Positions 30,054 to 39,193 are shown, counted from the first letter of the stretch. The stretch is DNA of 64,000 bases from Bacillus sp. 2B10 (GCA_003946805.1 RPSH01000020.1:1-64000); one strand, 5' to 3'. The notes: a model not told the origin generated them from the letters alone. Program-made: numbers and translations.

Positions 30054-31052
30054 CTATGCCAGCGTCAGCACGATCTTGCCGACATGGTCGCCCGCTTCCA
30101 TCCGGCGATGCGCGTCGGCGGCCTGTTCCAGTGGAAAGGTGCGGTCGATGACCGGACGCAACCGTCCGCCCGCGACATGCGGCCAGACGGTGCGCGACAG
30201 TTCGTCGGCGACCATTTCCTTGAACGCCGCATCGCGCGGGCGCAGCGTCGATCCGGTCAGCGTCAGGCGGCGGCGCATGATATCCCAGAGCGGCACGGTG
30301 GCGCTCGCCCCGCCCTGCACCGCGATCGATACGTGACGGCCATCCTCGGCAAGGCATTTGATGTTGCGCGCCACATAGTCGCCGCCGACCATGTCGAGCA
30401 CGACGCTGACCCCCTTGCCGCCGGTGATTTCGCGCACGCGATCGACGAAATCCTCGGTACGGTAGTTGATCGCGTGGGCGGCGCCCAGTTCCAGCGCCGC
30501 GCGAGCCTTCGCATCGCTGCCGACGGTGACGATCACTTCCAGCGCGAACAGCTTGCCCAGCAGGATCGCCATCGTACCGATGCCGCTGGTGCCGCCATGG
30601 ACCAGCACGCTGTCGCCCTCGGCCGCATAGCCGCGTTCGAACAGGTTGGTCCACACGGTGAACAGCGTTTCGGGCAGCGCCGCCGCCTCGACCATCGACA
30701 GCCCGTCGGGAACCGGCAGGCACTGGCCGGCCGAAACGACCGCATAGTCGGCATAGCCGCCCCCGGAGAGCAGCGCGCAGACCGACTGGCCGATCAGATG
30801 CGCGTCGGCATCGTCGCCGACCGCGACGACCTGTCCCGCGACCTCGAGGCCGGGGATCGACGGCGCGCCTGGCGGCGGCGGATAGCCCCCGGTGCGTTGC
30901 AGCACGTCGGGCCGGTTGACGCCGGCGGCGGCGACGCGGATCAGCACCTCGCCCGCGCGTGGCCGCGGCGTCGGCCGTTCGACGACCGTCAACACTTCCG
31001 GACCGCCCGCTTCGGCCGGATCGATTGCACGCATTGCCGCTGGTACGTCCAT
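30054..31052 (-). CDS. NAD(P)H quinone oxidoreductase (PIG3/QOR-type medium-chain reductase)
   Basis: The 332-residue protein has the GroES-like domain with GVNRPDVLQRTGGYPPPPG and GLEVAGQVVAVG. The Rossmann domain carries HGGTSGIGTMAILLGK. It lacks the zinc-ligand set of alcohol dehydrogenases, as expected for quinone oxidoreductases. Family members reduce quinones or enones with NAD(P)H. It is divergent from the DUF1192-clpA pair, sharing a 62-base intergenic region. Confidence 0.92.
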   Translation of the reverse strand: MDVPAAMRAIDPAEAGGPEVLTVVERPTPRPRAGEVLIRVAAAGVNRPDVLQRTGGYPPPPGAPSIPGLEVAGQVVAVGDDADAHLIGQSVCALLSGGGYADYAVVSAGQCLPVPDGLSMVEAAALPETLFTVWTNLFERGYAAEGDSVLVHGGTSGIGTMAILLGKLFALEVIVTVGSDAKARAALELGAAHAINYRTEDFVDRVREITGGKGVSVVLDMVGGDYVARNIKCLAEDGRHVSIAVQGGASATVPLWDIMRRRLTLTGSTLRPRDAAFKEMVADELSRTVWPHVAGGRLRPVIDRTFPLEQAADAHRRMEAGDHVGKIVLTLA

Positions 31053-31114
31053 GTGGCCTTTCCCCCTGCGGCGGCGTTATTGACATCGCCGGCGGCAGGG
31101 TCAACGCTACATCC

Positions 31115-31312
31115 ATGGAACCCGACGAAAATGTTAACCATGTTCGTGGCAACCTGCTCGCCATGGTGCTTGCCGAGGATCTGGACCCGCTGTCGGTCGA
31201 CGAACTGACGAAGCGTATCGCCGCGCTGGAGGGCGAGATCGCCCGGTGCCGCGCGCGAATCGACCATGCGCACAGCCACCGGGCCAGCGCCGACGCGCTG
31301 TTCCGGTCATGA
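31115..31312 (+). CDS. DUF1192 family small protein
   Basis: The 65-residue protein has the DUF1192 core EDLDPLSVDELTKRIAALEG, followed by a helical segment (EIARCRARIDHAHSHRASAD) that is likely a coiled coil, and ends LFRS. The function is unknown. The ATG at 31115 gives a slightly long N-terminus; a later start at the ATG before VLAEDLDP is possible. It lies 110 bases upstream of clpA on the same strand, so the two may be co-transcribed. Confidence 0.85.
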   Translation: MEPDENVNHVRGNLLAMVLAEDLDPLSVDELTKRIAALEGEIARCRARIDHAHSHRASADALFRS

Positions 31313-31422
31313 GATGTTCCGCCCCGCTTGATGCCGGGCGGCCGCATACCGACATTGGTGGAGACCCGGGATACCGGGACGCAGGGCCGGCGCGTTCTCG
31401 CCGGCCGACCGGAGTGAACTGA

Positions 31423-33741
31423 ATGCCATCCTTCGCATCCGCACTGGAATCCACGCTGCACAAGGCGCTCGAGGCCGCATCCTCGCGCCGGCACGAATAT
31501 GCGACCCTCGAACATCTCCTGTTCGCGCTGACCGACGACGCCGACGCGGCCAAGGTGATGACCGGCTGCGGCGTCGACCTCGACGAGCTGCGCGCGACCG
31601 TCGCCCATTATCTCGACACCGAACTCGACACGTTCAAGCTGGACGCCGCGACCGATCCGTCGCCGACCAGCAGCTTCCAGCGGGTCGTGCAGCGCGCGAT
31701 CCTGCACGTGCAGTCGTCGGGCCGCGACGAGGTGACCGGCGCCAACGTGCTGGTCGCGATGTTCAGCGAGCGCGAGACCTATGCCGTTTATTTCCTGCAG
31801 CAGCAGGACATGAGCCGCCTCGACGCGGTCAGCTTCATCAGCCACGGCGTCGGCAAGGGCGGATCGACCGCTACCGAAACCCCCGCGCCCAAGGGTGCCG
31901 AGGAAAAGGAAGCGCCCAAGTCGTCCGACAAGGGCAAGGGCGAAAGCGCGCTCAAGCAGTTCTGCGTCGATCTGAACGAGAAGGCGAAGGTCGGCAAGGT
32001 CGACCCGCTGATAGGGCGTTCGGCCGAGGTCGACCGCACGGTGCAGATCCTGTGCCGCCGCTCGAAGAACAACCCGCTCTATGTGGGTGACCCCGGCGTC
32101 GGCAAGACCGCGATCGCCGAGGGCCTCGCGCGCAAGATCGTCGAGGGCGATGTGCCCGAAGTGCTGCTGCCCGCGGTCATCTATTCGCTCGACATGGGCG
32201 CGTTGCTGGCCGGCACCCGCTATCGCGGCGATTTCGAGGAGCGGCTCAAGCAGGTCGTGACCGAACTGGAGAAGCTGCCGCACGCGGTCCTCTTCATCGA
32301 TGAGATCCACACGGTGATCGGCGCTGGTGCCACCAGCGGCGGGGCGATGGATGCGTCGAACCTGCTCAAGCCCGCGCTGTCGGGCGGACAGATCCGTTGC
32401 ATCGGATCGACGACCTACAAGGAGTTCCGCAACCACTTCGAGAAGGATCGCGCGCTGCTGCGCCGGTTCCAGAAGATCGACGTGAACGAACCCTCGGTCG
32501 AGGATACGATCAAGATCCTGACCGGGCTGCGCAGCGCGTTCGAGGAGCATCACAAGGTCAAATACACCCCCGATTCGATCAAGTCGGCGGTGGAATTGTC
32601 GGCGCGCTACATCAACGACCGCAAGCTGCCCGACAAGGCGATCGACGTGATCGACGAGGTCGGTGCGATGCAGATGCTGGTGCCCGCGCCCAAGCGGAAG
32701 AAGACGATCACCGCCAAGGAGATCGAACAGGTCATCGCGACGATGGCGCGCATCCCGCCCAAGACGGTGTCGACCGACGATACGCGCGTCCTCGCCAATC
32801 TCGAACTCGACCTCAAGCGGGTGGTGTTCGGGCAGGACGACGCGATCAAGGCGCTGTCCTCGGCGATCAAGCTGTCGCGCGCCGGCCTGCGCGATCCCGA
32901 CAAGCCGATCGGCAACTATCTGTTCACCGGCCCGACCGGCGTCGGCAAGACCGAGGTCGCGCGCCAGCTGTCGGAGATCATGGGCATTCCGCTCCAGCGG
33001 TTCGACATGTCCGAATATATGGAGCGCCATTCGGTCAGCCGGCTGATCGGTGCGCCCCCGGGCTATGTCGGGTACGACCAGGGCGGGTTGCTGACCGATG
33101 CGATCGACCAGCAGCCGCATTGCGTCCTGCTGCTTGACGAAATCGAGAAGGCGCATCCCGACCTGTTCAACATCCTGTTGCAGGTGATGGACAACGGCAA
33201 GCTGACCGATCACCACGGCAAGACCGTCGATTTCCGCAACGTCATCCTCATCATGACGACCAATGCGGGCGCGTCGGACATGGCCAAGGAATCGATCGGC
33301 TTCGGCCAGATCGACCGCGAGGACGTGCAGGAGGAAGCGGTGAAGAAGCTCTTCACCCCCGAATTCCGCAACCGCCTCGATGCGATCGTGCCGTTCGGCT
33401 ATCTGCCGCCGGAAGTCGTGGCGCGGGTGGTGGACAAGTTCATCCTCCAGCTCGAACTGCAGCTGGCCGATCGCGGCGTCCATATCCGCCTGAACGAGGA
33501 AGCGAAGACGTGGCTGACCGAAAAGGGCTATGACAAGCTCTACGGCGCGCGTCCGATGGGCCGCCTGATCCAGGACAAGATCAAGCAGCAGCTGGCCGAG
33601 GAACTGCTGTTCGGCAAGCTGGTCCATGGCGGCGAGGTAAACGTCACGCTCAAGGACAATGCGCTGGCGTTCGAGATGACGCCCGCAGCGCCCAAGAAGC
33701 CGCGCAAGGGCGGCAAGGCGAAGGCACCGGCGGAAGCCTGA
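31423..33741 (+). CDS. clpA: ATP-dependent Clp protease ATP-binding subunit ClpA
   Basis: ClpA is a hexameric unfoldase that feeds substrates to ClpP. The 772-residue protein has the N-domain (about residues 1-145, the ClpS-binding domain), an acidic linker, and two AAA+ modules with Walker A GDPGVGKTA and GPTGVGKTE. The Walker B sequences are LFIDEIH and LLLDEIEKAHPD. An IGF loop at residues 625-627 (SIGFGQ) predicts ClpP docking. The C-terminus is Lys/Ala-rich. clpS is not next to it here. A terminator-like stem follows the stop codon. Confidence 0.98.
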   Translation: MPSFASALESTLHKALEAASSRRHEYATLEHLLFALTDDADAAKVMTGCGVDLDELRATVAHYLDTELDTFKLDAATDPSPTSSFQRVVQRAILHVQSSGRDEVTGANVLVAMFSERETYAVYFLQQQDMSRLDAVSFISHGVGKGGSTATETPAPKGAEEKEAPKSSDKGKGESALKQFCVDLNEKAKVGKVDPLIGRSAEVDRTVQILCRRSKNNPLYVGDPGVGKTAIAEGLARKIVEGDVPEVLLPAVIYSLDMGALLAGTRYRGDFEERLKQVVTELEKLPHAVLFIDEIHTVIGAGATSGGAMDASNLLKPALSGGQIRCIGSTTYKEFRNHFEKDRALLRRFQKIDVNEPSVEDTIKILTGLRSAFEEHHKVKYTPDSIKSAVELSARYINDRKLPDKAIDVIDEVGAMQMLVPAPKRKKTITAKEIEQVIATMARIPPKTVSTDDTRVLANLELDLKRVVFGQDDAIKALSSAIKLSRAGLRDPDKPIGNYLFTGPTGVGKTEVARQLSEIMGIPLQRFDMSEYMERHSVSRLIGAPPGYVGYDQGGLLTDAIDQQPHCVLLLDEIEKAHPDLFNILLQVMDNGKLTDHHGKTVDFRNVILIMTTNAGASDMAKESIGFGQIDREDVQEEAVKKLFTPEFRNRLDAIVPFGYLPPEVVARVVDKFILQLELQLADRGVHIRLNEEAKTWLTEKGYDKLYGARPMGRLIQDKIKQQLAEELLFGKLVHGGEVNVTLKDNALAFEMTPAAPKKPRKGGKAKAPAEA

Positions 33742-33746
33742 ACGCG

Positions 33747-33785
33747 ACACCGCCCCGCAGAGCGATCTACGGGGCGGTGTTCGTT
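33747..33785 (+). terminator. Terminator of clpA
   Basis: ACACCGCCCCG (33747-33757) pairs perfectly with CGGGGCGGTGT (33770-33780) around a 12-base loop and is followed by TCGTTTCC. It begins 6 bases after the clpA stop codon. The U-tract is imperfect. Confidence 0.65.
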
Positions 33786-33792
33786 TCCGGAA

Positions 33793-33878
33793 CGTCGCCC
33801 CGGCGAAGGCCGGGGCCGCACGCGGCTCCTGCGGCGTGCTGTTACCGGGAGCTCCCGGCCTTCGCCGGGATGACGTCA
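33793..33878. repeat. Family A repeat overlapping the S41 protease 3' end (copy 6)
   Basis: CGCCCCGGCGAAGGCCGGGG lies on the left and CCCGGCCTTCGCCGGGATGA on the right, with GCACGCGGCTCCTGCGGCGTGC between. The right arm supplies the last codons and the stop codon of the S41 protease gene, whose protein ends DVIPAKAGSSR. Confidence 0.75.
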
Positions 33879-35188
33879 GGTGAGGACGGAAAAGCCGGCG
33901 CCTGGAGCCCCGCGCTGCGTTCCGCCCGCTCGACCGATCCGTCGATCCGCTCGACCTCCAGCGCGACGATGCGACCGCCCTGTTCCACGAAGCGGAAGCG
34001 GGACAGCGGATCGTCCTCGGGCGCCATGACGTTCGCCTCGACCGGAACGAGCACCGACGCCGGCCGCCATCCGCGGCTGGTCGTCAGGCGATCGCCGCGC
34101 ACCACCAGTTTCCGATCGCCATAGACGCCGGCATAGTCGGCGACCGGATGCGCCGGCCTTACGCCCTTCGCAGCCGCGCCGTAGAAGGCGGCGATACGTT
34201 CGTCCTCGGCACGTTCTGCGGCCGGAGCCTTTGCCGCAATCGCGGTCATCGCCGCCGCCCTGGCCGCGACCAGCGCCTGATCGGCCGGGACGGCGATGGC
34301 GGGCGTGACGCCGACCGCTTCCCAATCCTTGCCGGTCTTGAGGCTGATCGCCCGCCCGCTGGACACGCTCAGCACATAGCTCTTGCCCACCGGCAGCAGA
34401 TCGTTGCGGAAACCGGCGCCCGCGGTACGCTCCCCCACCAGCGTCCCGAAGCCCAGCGCCGACACGTGCGTCGCGAACTCCTCCGCCGCCGACGCCGTGC
34501 CGCCGCTGGTCAGGACATAGAGCGGCTTGCCGGCAAGGCTGAACGGCGCCTTGGGTGCGGCAGTCGCCTCGCCCGGCTTGCCGCGCATCTCGAACCGCAT
34601 CAGCGGCGTGCCGGCGGGTACGAAATAGCTCGCGAGCGCCGCGACCGCTTCCGGCGAACCGCCGCCATTGCGACGGAGGTCGATGATACAGGCATCCCCT
34701 CCGCGCAGAAACTGCATCGCGCCGGCGATCGCCGCCTCCGCTTCGGGCGTGCCCCACGCAAAGCCTTCATAGGCGATCATGCGGATATTTCCCGGTAGCA
34801 ACTCCATGCTGCGCACGCCGCCATTATGGCGTGCGATCATCCGCGCCATGCCCGGCGGCATCTTCGCATCGTCGTCGGGAAGCGGCCGGTCGCCCAGCAT
34901 CGCGGCCAGTTTCGGATCATATTTCAGCCCCAGATGCTTGTCCGCGGTCACCTTCGCCATGTCGGCATTGACCCGGTCGGCGAGCGCCTGCCCGGCCAGG
35001 CCGCGATAGCGATCGGACGAAGCCAGCGCCGTGCCCAGCTTCGCCGCGACATCGGGCAGGACATAGCGTTCGGCGATCGCCCGCCGGGTCGCCGCCACGA
35101 CGGCGGCCGGATCGTCGCTGACCGTCTGCGCGGCCGCGCCCCCGGCCATGGCGATCGGCAACAAGATGGCGATGATCGAACGACGCAT
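33842..35188 (-). CDS. Secreted S41-family (C-terminal processing-like) peptidase
   Basis: The 448-residue protein has a Sec signal peptide (MRRSIIAILLPIAMAGGAAAQ). A helical N-domain follows (AIAERYVLPDVAAKLGTAL), then the S41 core with IIDLRRNGGGSPEAV and the nucleophile region TSGGTASAAEEF, where Ser is in the expected SAAEEF context. No clear PDZ domain is seen, as in the interphotoreceptor retinoid-binding-like subgroup. It probably acts in the periplasm. The last residues are encoded by an intergenic repeat, so the original C-terminus may have been replaced. It is divergent from an AsnC-type regulator. Confidence 0.9.
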   Translation of the reverse strand: MRRSIIAILLPIAMAGGAAAQTVSDDPAAVVAATRRAIAERYVLPDVAAKLGTALASSDRYRGLAGQALADRVNADMAKVTADKHLGLKYDPKLAAMLGDRPLPDDDAKMPPGMARMIARHNGGVRSMELLPGNIRMIAYEGFAWGTPEAEAAIAGAMQFLRGGDACIIDLRRNGGGSPEAVAALASYFVPAGTPLMRFEMRGKPGEATAAPKAPFSLAGKPLYVLTSGGTASAAEEFATHVSALGFGTLVGERTAGAGFRNDLLPVGKSYVLSVSSGRAISLKTGKDWEAVGVTPAIAVPADQALVAARAAAMTAIAAKAPAAERAEDERIAAFYGAAAKGVRPAHPVADYAGVYGDRKLVVRGDRLTTSRGWRPASVLVPVEANVMAPEDDPLSRFRFVEQGGRIVALEVERIDGSVERAERSAGLQAPAFPSSPDVIPAKAGSSR

Positions 35189-35196
35189 ATTCCCTC

Positions 35197-35242
35197 CCGA
35201 AATCGAACCGCCTTATCGCTTGGCGACCCCGCCCGATTTCGG
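35197..35242. promoter_or_regulatory. Inverted repeat in the S41 protease / AsnC-regulator divergent region
   Basis: CCGAAATCG (35197-35205) and CGATTTCGG (35234-35242) are perfect 9-bp inverted repeats with starts 37 bases apart. They lie between two divergent start codons. Lrp/AsnC proteins often bind spaced palindromic sites near their own promoter, so this is a reasonable operator candidate; binding is inferred. Confidence 0.4.
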
Positions 35243-35301
35243 CAAAGTTGGTGGGGGCGGTGCCGAAAACCGGCAGCGCACAGGGGAGAAACGGGGACGG
35301 A

Positions 35302-35763
35302 ATGCGCGCGCTGGACCGGCATGATCGCGAACTGCTGTACTGGCTGCAACGCGACGCGCTGCGCACCGCCGACGATCTGGCGCGCGACGTCGCGCTGTCG
35401 CCATCGGCGATCACCCGCCGCGTGCGCCGGATGCGCGAGGACGGGACGATCGTCGCCGACGTATCGATCGTGTCCGATGCCATCGGGCCGTTCCTGTCGG
35501 CGCTGGTCGACATCCAGCTCGATCGCCACGCGCTGCCGCATATCGACGCGTTGCTACGCCGGCTGCATGCGGACCCGCAGGTGCAGGCGATCTTCGAGAT
35601 TACCGGGGTGTTCGACCTGACCCTGATGGTCGTGGTCGCCGACATGACGGCCTATAACCGCTTCGCCGACGCGATGCTGGCGAACGACCCGGTGGTCCGC
35701 CGCTATGAAACCCGCTTCGTCAAGAAGCGGCGCAAATGGTCGGCGGCCCGGCCGCTCGACTGA
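35302..35763 (+). CDS. Lrp/AsnC family transcriptional regulator
   Basis: The 153-residue protein has an N-terminal winged helix-turn-helix (MRALDRHDRELLYWLQRDAL, then ALSPSAITRRVRRMREDG) and a RAM/AsnC ligand-binding domain with IFEITGVFDLTLMVVVADM. Family members sense amino acids or similar ligands and bind DNA as multimers. The ATG at 35302 follows GGGGACGGA and matches the usual N-terminus. It is divergent from the S41 peptidase, and an inverted repeat lies between them. The gene ends convergent with pal. Confidence 0.93.
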   Translation: MRALDRHDRELLYWLQRDALRTADDLARDVALSPSAITRRVRRMREDGTIVADVSIVSDAIGPFLSALVDIQLDRHALPHIDALLRRLHADPQVQAIFEITGVFDLTLMVVVADMTAYNRFADAMLANDPVVRRYETRFVKKRRKWSAARPLD

Positions 35764-35764
35764 A

Positions 35765-35793
35765 CGGCGGCGATGCACCGGGCACCGCCGCCG
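35765..35793. terminator. Bidirectional hairpin between the AsnC regulator and pal
   Basis: CGGCGGCG and CGCCGCCG form the outer stem with TGC/GCA inside and one mismatch, over 29 bases. It fills most of the 37-base gap between two convergent genes. No strong U-tract is present on either strand. Confidence 0.4.
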
Positions 35794-35800
35794 ATACCGA

Positions 35801-36331
35801 TTACTGCAACACCACCGTCACCGCGCGACGGTTCTGCGCCCAGGCGGCTTCGTCCGATCCCAGCGCCAGCGGGCGTTCCTTGCCATAGCTGATCGTCGTG
35901 ATCCGCGACGGCGAAATGCCACGCGTCGCAAGGTAGCTGCTCGCGGCATTGGCGCGACGGTCGCCCAGCGCGAGGTTGTATTCGCGGGTGCCGCGTTCGT
36001 CGGCATGCCCCTCGATCGTAACGCGGACATTGGGATAGCGCGTCAGCCACTGCGCCTGGCTGTCGAGTATCTGCCGCGCGGTCGCGTCGATATCATACTG
36101 GTCGAGGCCGAAGTTGATCGTATCGCTGGCGACCGACTGCTGGAAATCGGCGCGCGATCCCGGCACCACGCCGTTCGTGCCGGTCCCCGTGCCCGTGCCG
36201 CCGGTCCCGGCATTGGGATCGACCGTCTGGCCCGGTGCCGGCGGCAGGACCGCCGGGCGCTTCTTGGCACAGCCGGCAGTCGCCAGCAGGCCGACGGCGA
36301 CGAACAGCGTCGCGGAAATCTTGGTCATCAT
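35801..36331 (-). CDS. pal: Peptidoglycan-associated lipoprotein Pal
   Basis: Pal anchors the outer membrane to peptidoglycan and works with TolB during constriction. The 176-residue protein has a lipoprotein signal (LFVAVGLLATAGC, lipid-bearing Cys near residue 20), a Pro/Gly/Thr linker, and an OmpA-like domain. That domain contains TIEGHADERGTREYNLALGD and RRANAASSYL, which include the diaminopimelate-binding Asp/Arg residues of the family. Two adjacent ATG codons are possible starts. It is the last gene of the tol-pal cluster. Confidence 0.97.
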   Translation of the reverse strand: MMTKISATLFVAVGLLATAGCAKKRPAVLPPAPGQTVDPNAGTGGTGTGTGTNGVVPGSRADFQQSVASDTINFGLDQYDIDATARQILDSQAQWLTRYPNVRVTIEGHADERGTREYNLALGDRRANAASSYLATRGISPSRITTISYGKERPLALGSDEAAWAQNRRAVTVVLQ

Positions 36332-36403
36332 AAACCTCCCTTGGTCGTTGCGCCTCCCGCTACAATGCCCCTGTAGCGGAAATGGCCCCCGTTGGCGAAA
36401 GCG

Positions 36404-37726
36404 TCAGGGGCGCAGCGGCCCCCAGCTCGGGTCCGACCCGTCGAGCGCGGTCGGGATGCGGCGGATGTTCGAGCCCGTCAGGTCGACCGACCAGATCTGT
36501 GCGCGGCCCGACCCCTGCGCGCTGCGGAAGAAGGTGAGCACGCGGCCGTTGGGCGACCAGCTCGGCCCTTCGTCACCCCAGGCGTCGGACAGCAGCTTCT
36601 CACCGCCGCCGCTGGGCGACATGATGCCGATACGGAACGTGCCGCCGCCCTGCCGGGTAAAGGCGATCAGGTCGCCGCGCGGGCTCCACACCGGCGTCGC
36701 ATAGCGCCCGCCGCCGAAACTGATCCGCTGCTGGTTCGATCCGTCGGCGTTCATGACGTAGAGCTGCTGCGATCCCGAACGGTCGCTTTCGAACACGATC
36801 TTCGATCCGTCGGGCGAATAGCTGCCGCCGGTGTCGATGCCCGGCGCGTTGGTCAGCCGCTGCGGACTGCCGCCGCCGGCGGGCACGCGGTAGATGTCGG
36901 TATTGCCGGCCTGCGCCATCGAGAACAGCACATAGCGGCCATCGGGCGAGAAGCGCGGCGCGAAGGTCAGCGACGCATTCTGCACCAGCAGCCGCGACCG
37001 CCCGCTGCCTTCGTCGAGGACATAGATCGCCGGGCGCTCGTTCGCGTACGACATGTAGACGATCGACTGCTGGTTCGGTGCGAAGCGCGGGGTCAGCACG
37101 ATCGACTGGCCGTTGGTCAGGAACCGGTGGTTGGCCCCGTCCTGGTCCATGATCGCCAGCCGCTTGGTCCGGTTGCCCTTTGGCCCCGTCTCGCTGACAT
37201 AGACGATGCGGCTGTCGAAATAGGCCCCCTCGCCCGACAGGCGGGTATAGACCGCATCGGCGCATTTATGCGCGGCGCGGCGCCATTCGGACGGTGCGAC
37301 GTTGAACCCCTGCCGCGTCAGTTCGGTGCGCCCGAAGGTGTCGTACAGATAGCAGCCGATGGTCAGCGTGCCGTTCGCCTCGGCGCGGACATAGCCCTGC
37401 ACCAGCGCCTGCGCGCCGCTCCACGCGGCATAATCGGGCGCCTGCACCTGCGCCATCGCGACGGCGGGCAGGCCGGCGGGACCGGCGGGCTTGAACAGCC
37501 CCGAATTGCGCAGGTCGGTCGCGACGATCTCCGCCAGCTGCCGCCCCAGCGCATCGGTCGCCCCGGCGGGGGTCGACGCGACCTGCGGCGTCGGCATCAC
37601 CGGTACCGCGATCGGCAGCGGTTCGGAAATCCCGCCCTCGATATCCACCTCGACCTGCGCGAACGCGGCGGGCGCGGCGAGCAGGCTGGCGAGCACCGCC
37701 CCCAATGCCATCGTGACTTTACGCAT
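36404..37726 (-). CDS. tolB: Tol-Pal system protein TolB
   Basis: TolB is the periplasmic partner that shuttles between TolA and Pal. The 440-residue protein has a signal peptide (MRKVTMALGAVLASLLAAPAA), an N-terminal alpha/beta domain (about residues 30-170), and a six-bladed propeller with repeated motifs such as SPDGRYVLFSM and SPRGDLIAFTR. It lies 13 bases after tolA and 72 bases before pal. Confidence 0.97.
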   Translation of the reverse strand: MRKVTMALGAVLASLLAAPAAFAQVEVDIEGGISEPLPIAVPVMPTPQVASTPAGATDALGRQLAEIVATDLRNSGLFKPAGPAGLPAVAMAQVQAPDYAAWSGAQALVQGYVRAEANGTLTIGCYLYDTFGRTELTRQGFNVAPSEWRRAAHKCADAVYTRLSGEGAYFDSRIVYVSETGPKGNRTKRLAIMDQDGANHRFLTNGQSIVLTPRFAPNQQSIVYMSYANERPAIYVLDEGSGRSRLLVQNASLTFAPRFSPDGRYVLFSMAQAGNTDIYRVPAGGGSPQRLTNAPGIDTGGSYSPDGSKIVFESDRSGSQQLYVMNADGSNQQRISFGGGRYATPVWSPRGDLIAFTRQGGGTFRIGIMSPSGGGEKLLSDAWGDEGPSWSPNGRVLTFFRSAQGSGRAQIWSVDLTGSNIRRIPTALDGSDPSWGPLRP

Positions 37727-37739
37727 ACATCCCCTCCGG

Positions 37740-38753
37740 TCAGCCGGGCAGCTTGTAGTTGATGATGATGTCCTTCCAGCCGCCTTCGTACAGGTCGGCG
37801 GGCAGTTCGTAGGGCGCGCACTGGATCAGCGCGGCGATCGCCAGTTCGGAAACGCGCTGCGCATAGCGGCGGTTCTCGTCGTCGATCCCGGTCTGGCCGC
37901 GCAGTTCGGGTTTGGCGGCGAAGGTGCCGTCAGCGCGCATCTGCAACCGGACCTTCGAGCGGATCTGGTTCGCGCCGGGCCCCGGATTGGGAATCTTGTT
38001 GGCGCAGGGCTGTACCTGCCGCTGGATCGCGCTGGCGAGACCAGCGACCGACTGGGTGCTGACCGCCGTGCCGCGCGGCGCGGTTGCCTTGCCCGGTGCG
38101 GGAGTATCGGCGATCCCCTTCAGGAAGTCGTTGCCGAGCCGCCCGCCGCGCGGACGCTGCGTCGTCGCCTGCGCATTGCCGCCCTCGCCGCGGGTCGCGG
38201 CGGGCTTCGTTGCCGGCCGGGCGGGCGCGGCGGCGGGTCTGGCAGGCGCGGCCCTGGGCGGTGCCTTGGCGACCGCCGTCGGGCGGGCCGGTGCCAGGCG
38301 CGCCTGTTGCCGCGCCGGAGCGGGCTTCGGTTCGGGTTTGGGCGCAGGCGCCGGCCGGGGCGCGGGTCTGACGACCGGTCTCGGCACGGGTTTGGGCGCG
38401 GGAGCCGGCCTGGGCGCAGGCTTGGGTTCGGGCCGGGGCGCCGGTTGCGGACGCGGCGCAGGGGCGGGCGGCGCGGGTTCGGGTTCCGGCGCGGGTTCGG
38501 GCTCGCTGACCGGTTCGCTCGGCGCGGCATCCTCCGGCGCGCCGGTTTCGGGCGCCTGGCTGATCGCGGGCGCGTCGGTCTGCTGCGGCGCGCTCTGTTC
38601 GGCGGCGACGTCCTCGGCAAAGCTGACGTCCATCGGCTTCGACTCGAGCTTCAACGGGTTCGGCGTCGCGAGAAACCCGACCGACAACAGCCCGAACAGG
38701 ACGGCATGTCCTGCCAGCGCCACGCCCAGCCCGATCTTCTCCGCCTTCTGCAT
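37740..38753 (-). CDS. tolA: Tol-Pal system protein TolA
   Basis: TolA spans the periplasm and links the TolQR motor to TolB/Pal. The 337-residue protein has one N-terminal membrane helix (IGLGVALAGHAVLFGLLSVG). A long central region is made largely of Pro, Ala, Glu, Lys and Arg (about residues 75-190), unlike the helical Lys/Ala/Glu domain of enterics. The folded C-terminal domain contains RLQMRADGTFAAKPELRGQT. It lies 5 bases after tolR. Assignment rests on position plus architecture. Confidence 0.93.
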   Translation of the reverse strand: MQKAEKIGLGVALAGHAVLFGLLSVGFLATPNPLKLESKPMDVSFAEDVAAEQSAPQQTDAPAISQAPETGAPEDAAPSEPVSEPEPAPEPEPAPPAPAPRPQPAPRPEPKPAPRPAPAPKPVPRPVVRPAPRPAPAPKPEPKPAPARQQARLAPARPTAVAKAPPRAAPARPAAAPARPATKPAATRGEGGNAQATTQRPRGGRLGNDFLKGIADTPAPGKATAPRGTAVSTQSVAGLASAIQRQVQPCANKIPNPGPGANQIRSKVRLQMRADGTFAAKPELRGQTGIDDENRRYAQRVSELAIAALIQCAPYELPADLYEGGWKDIIINYKLPG

Positions 38754-38758
38754 GGGGC

Positions 38759-39190
38759 TTACTGCGCCACGCTGATGAGCGACACGCGGTTCAGCCCGGC
38801 GCGGTTCAGTTCGCCCAGCACGGCATTGACCCGGCCATAGTCGAGGCTGCGGTCGGCGCGCAGCATCACCTGCCGCGGTTCGGTCGCGCCGGCACCCGCC
38901 GCCGCGATCTTTTCCAGTTCGCCCGGCAGGTTGTCGGCCGACACCTCGACGTCGTCGAGATAGGTCCGCCCGTCGGCATCCATCGACAGCGTCACCGGCT
39001 GCTGCGCCTGCTCGACCGCCTTGGCCCGGCTGTCGGGCAGGTTGACCGGCACGCCCGCGGTCATCAGCGGCGCGGTGACCATGAAGATGATGAGCAGCAC
39101 CAGCATCACGTCGACCAGCGGCGTGACGTTGATCTCCGCCATCGGCGCCCGACGCCCTTTTCCCTTTGCCGACGGCAGGTTGATGCCCAT
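38759..39190 (-). CDS. tolR: Tol-Pal system protein TolR
   Basis: TolR is the motor-accessory subunit that anchors to peptidoglycan. The 143-residue protein has the ExbD/TolR N-terminus APMAEINVTPLVDVMLVLLI with the functional Asp in the membrane helix. A periplasmic domain ends LNRAGLNRVSLISVAQ. It lies 3 bases after tolQ. Confidence 0.97.
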   Translation of the reverse strand: MGINLPSAKGKGRRAPMAEINVTPLVDVMLVLLIIFMVTAPLMTAGVPVNLPDSRAKAVEQAQQPVTLSMDADGRTYLDDVEVSADNLPGELEKIAAAGAGATEPRQVMLRADRSLDYGRVNAVLGELNRAGLNRVSLISVAQ

Positions 39191-39193
39191 TGC

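Noticed and set aside
29710-33750. Minus-strand open frame of about 1,340 codons opposite clpA and through the quinone oxidoreductase gene
   Set aside because: It runs antisense to clpA and out of frame with the oxidoreductase. Only its last 88 codons, with their own signal peptide, look real.
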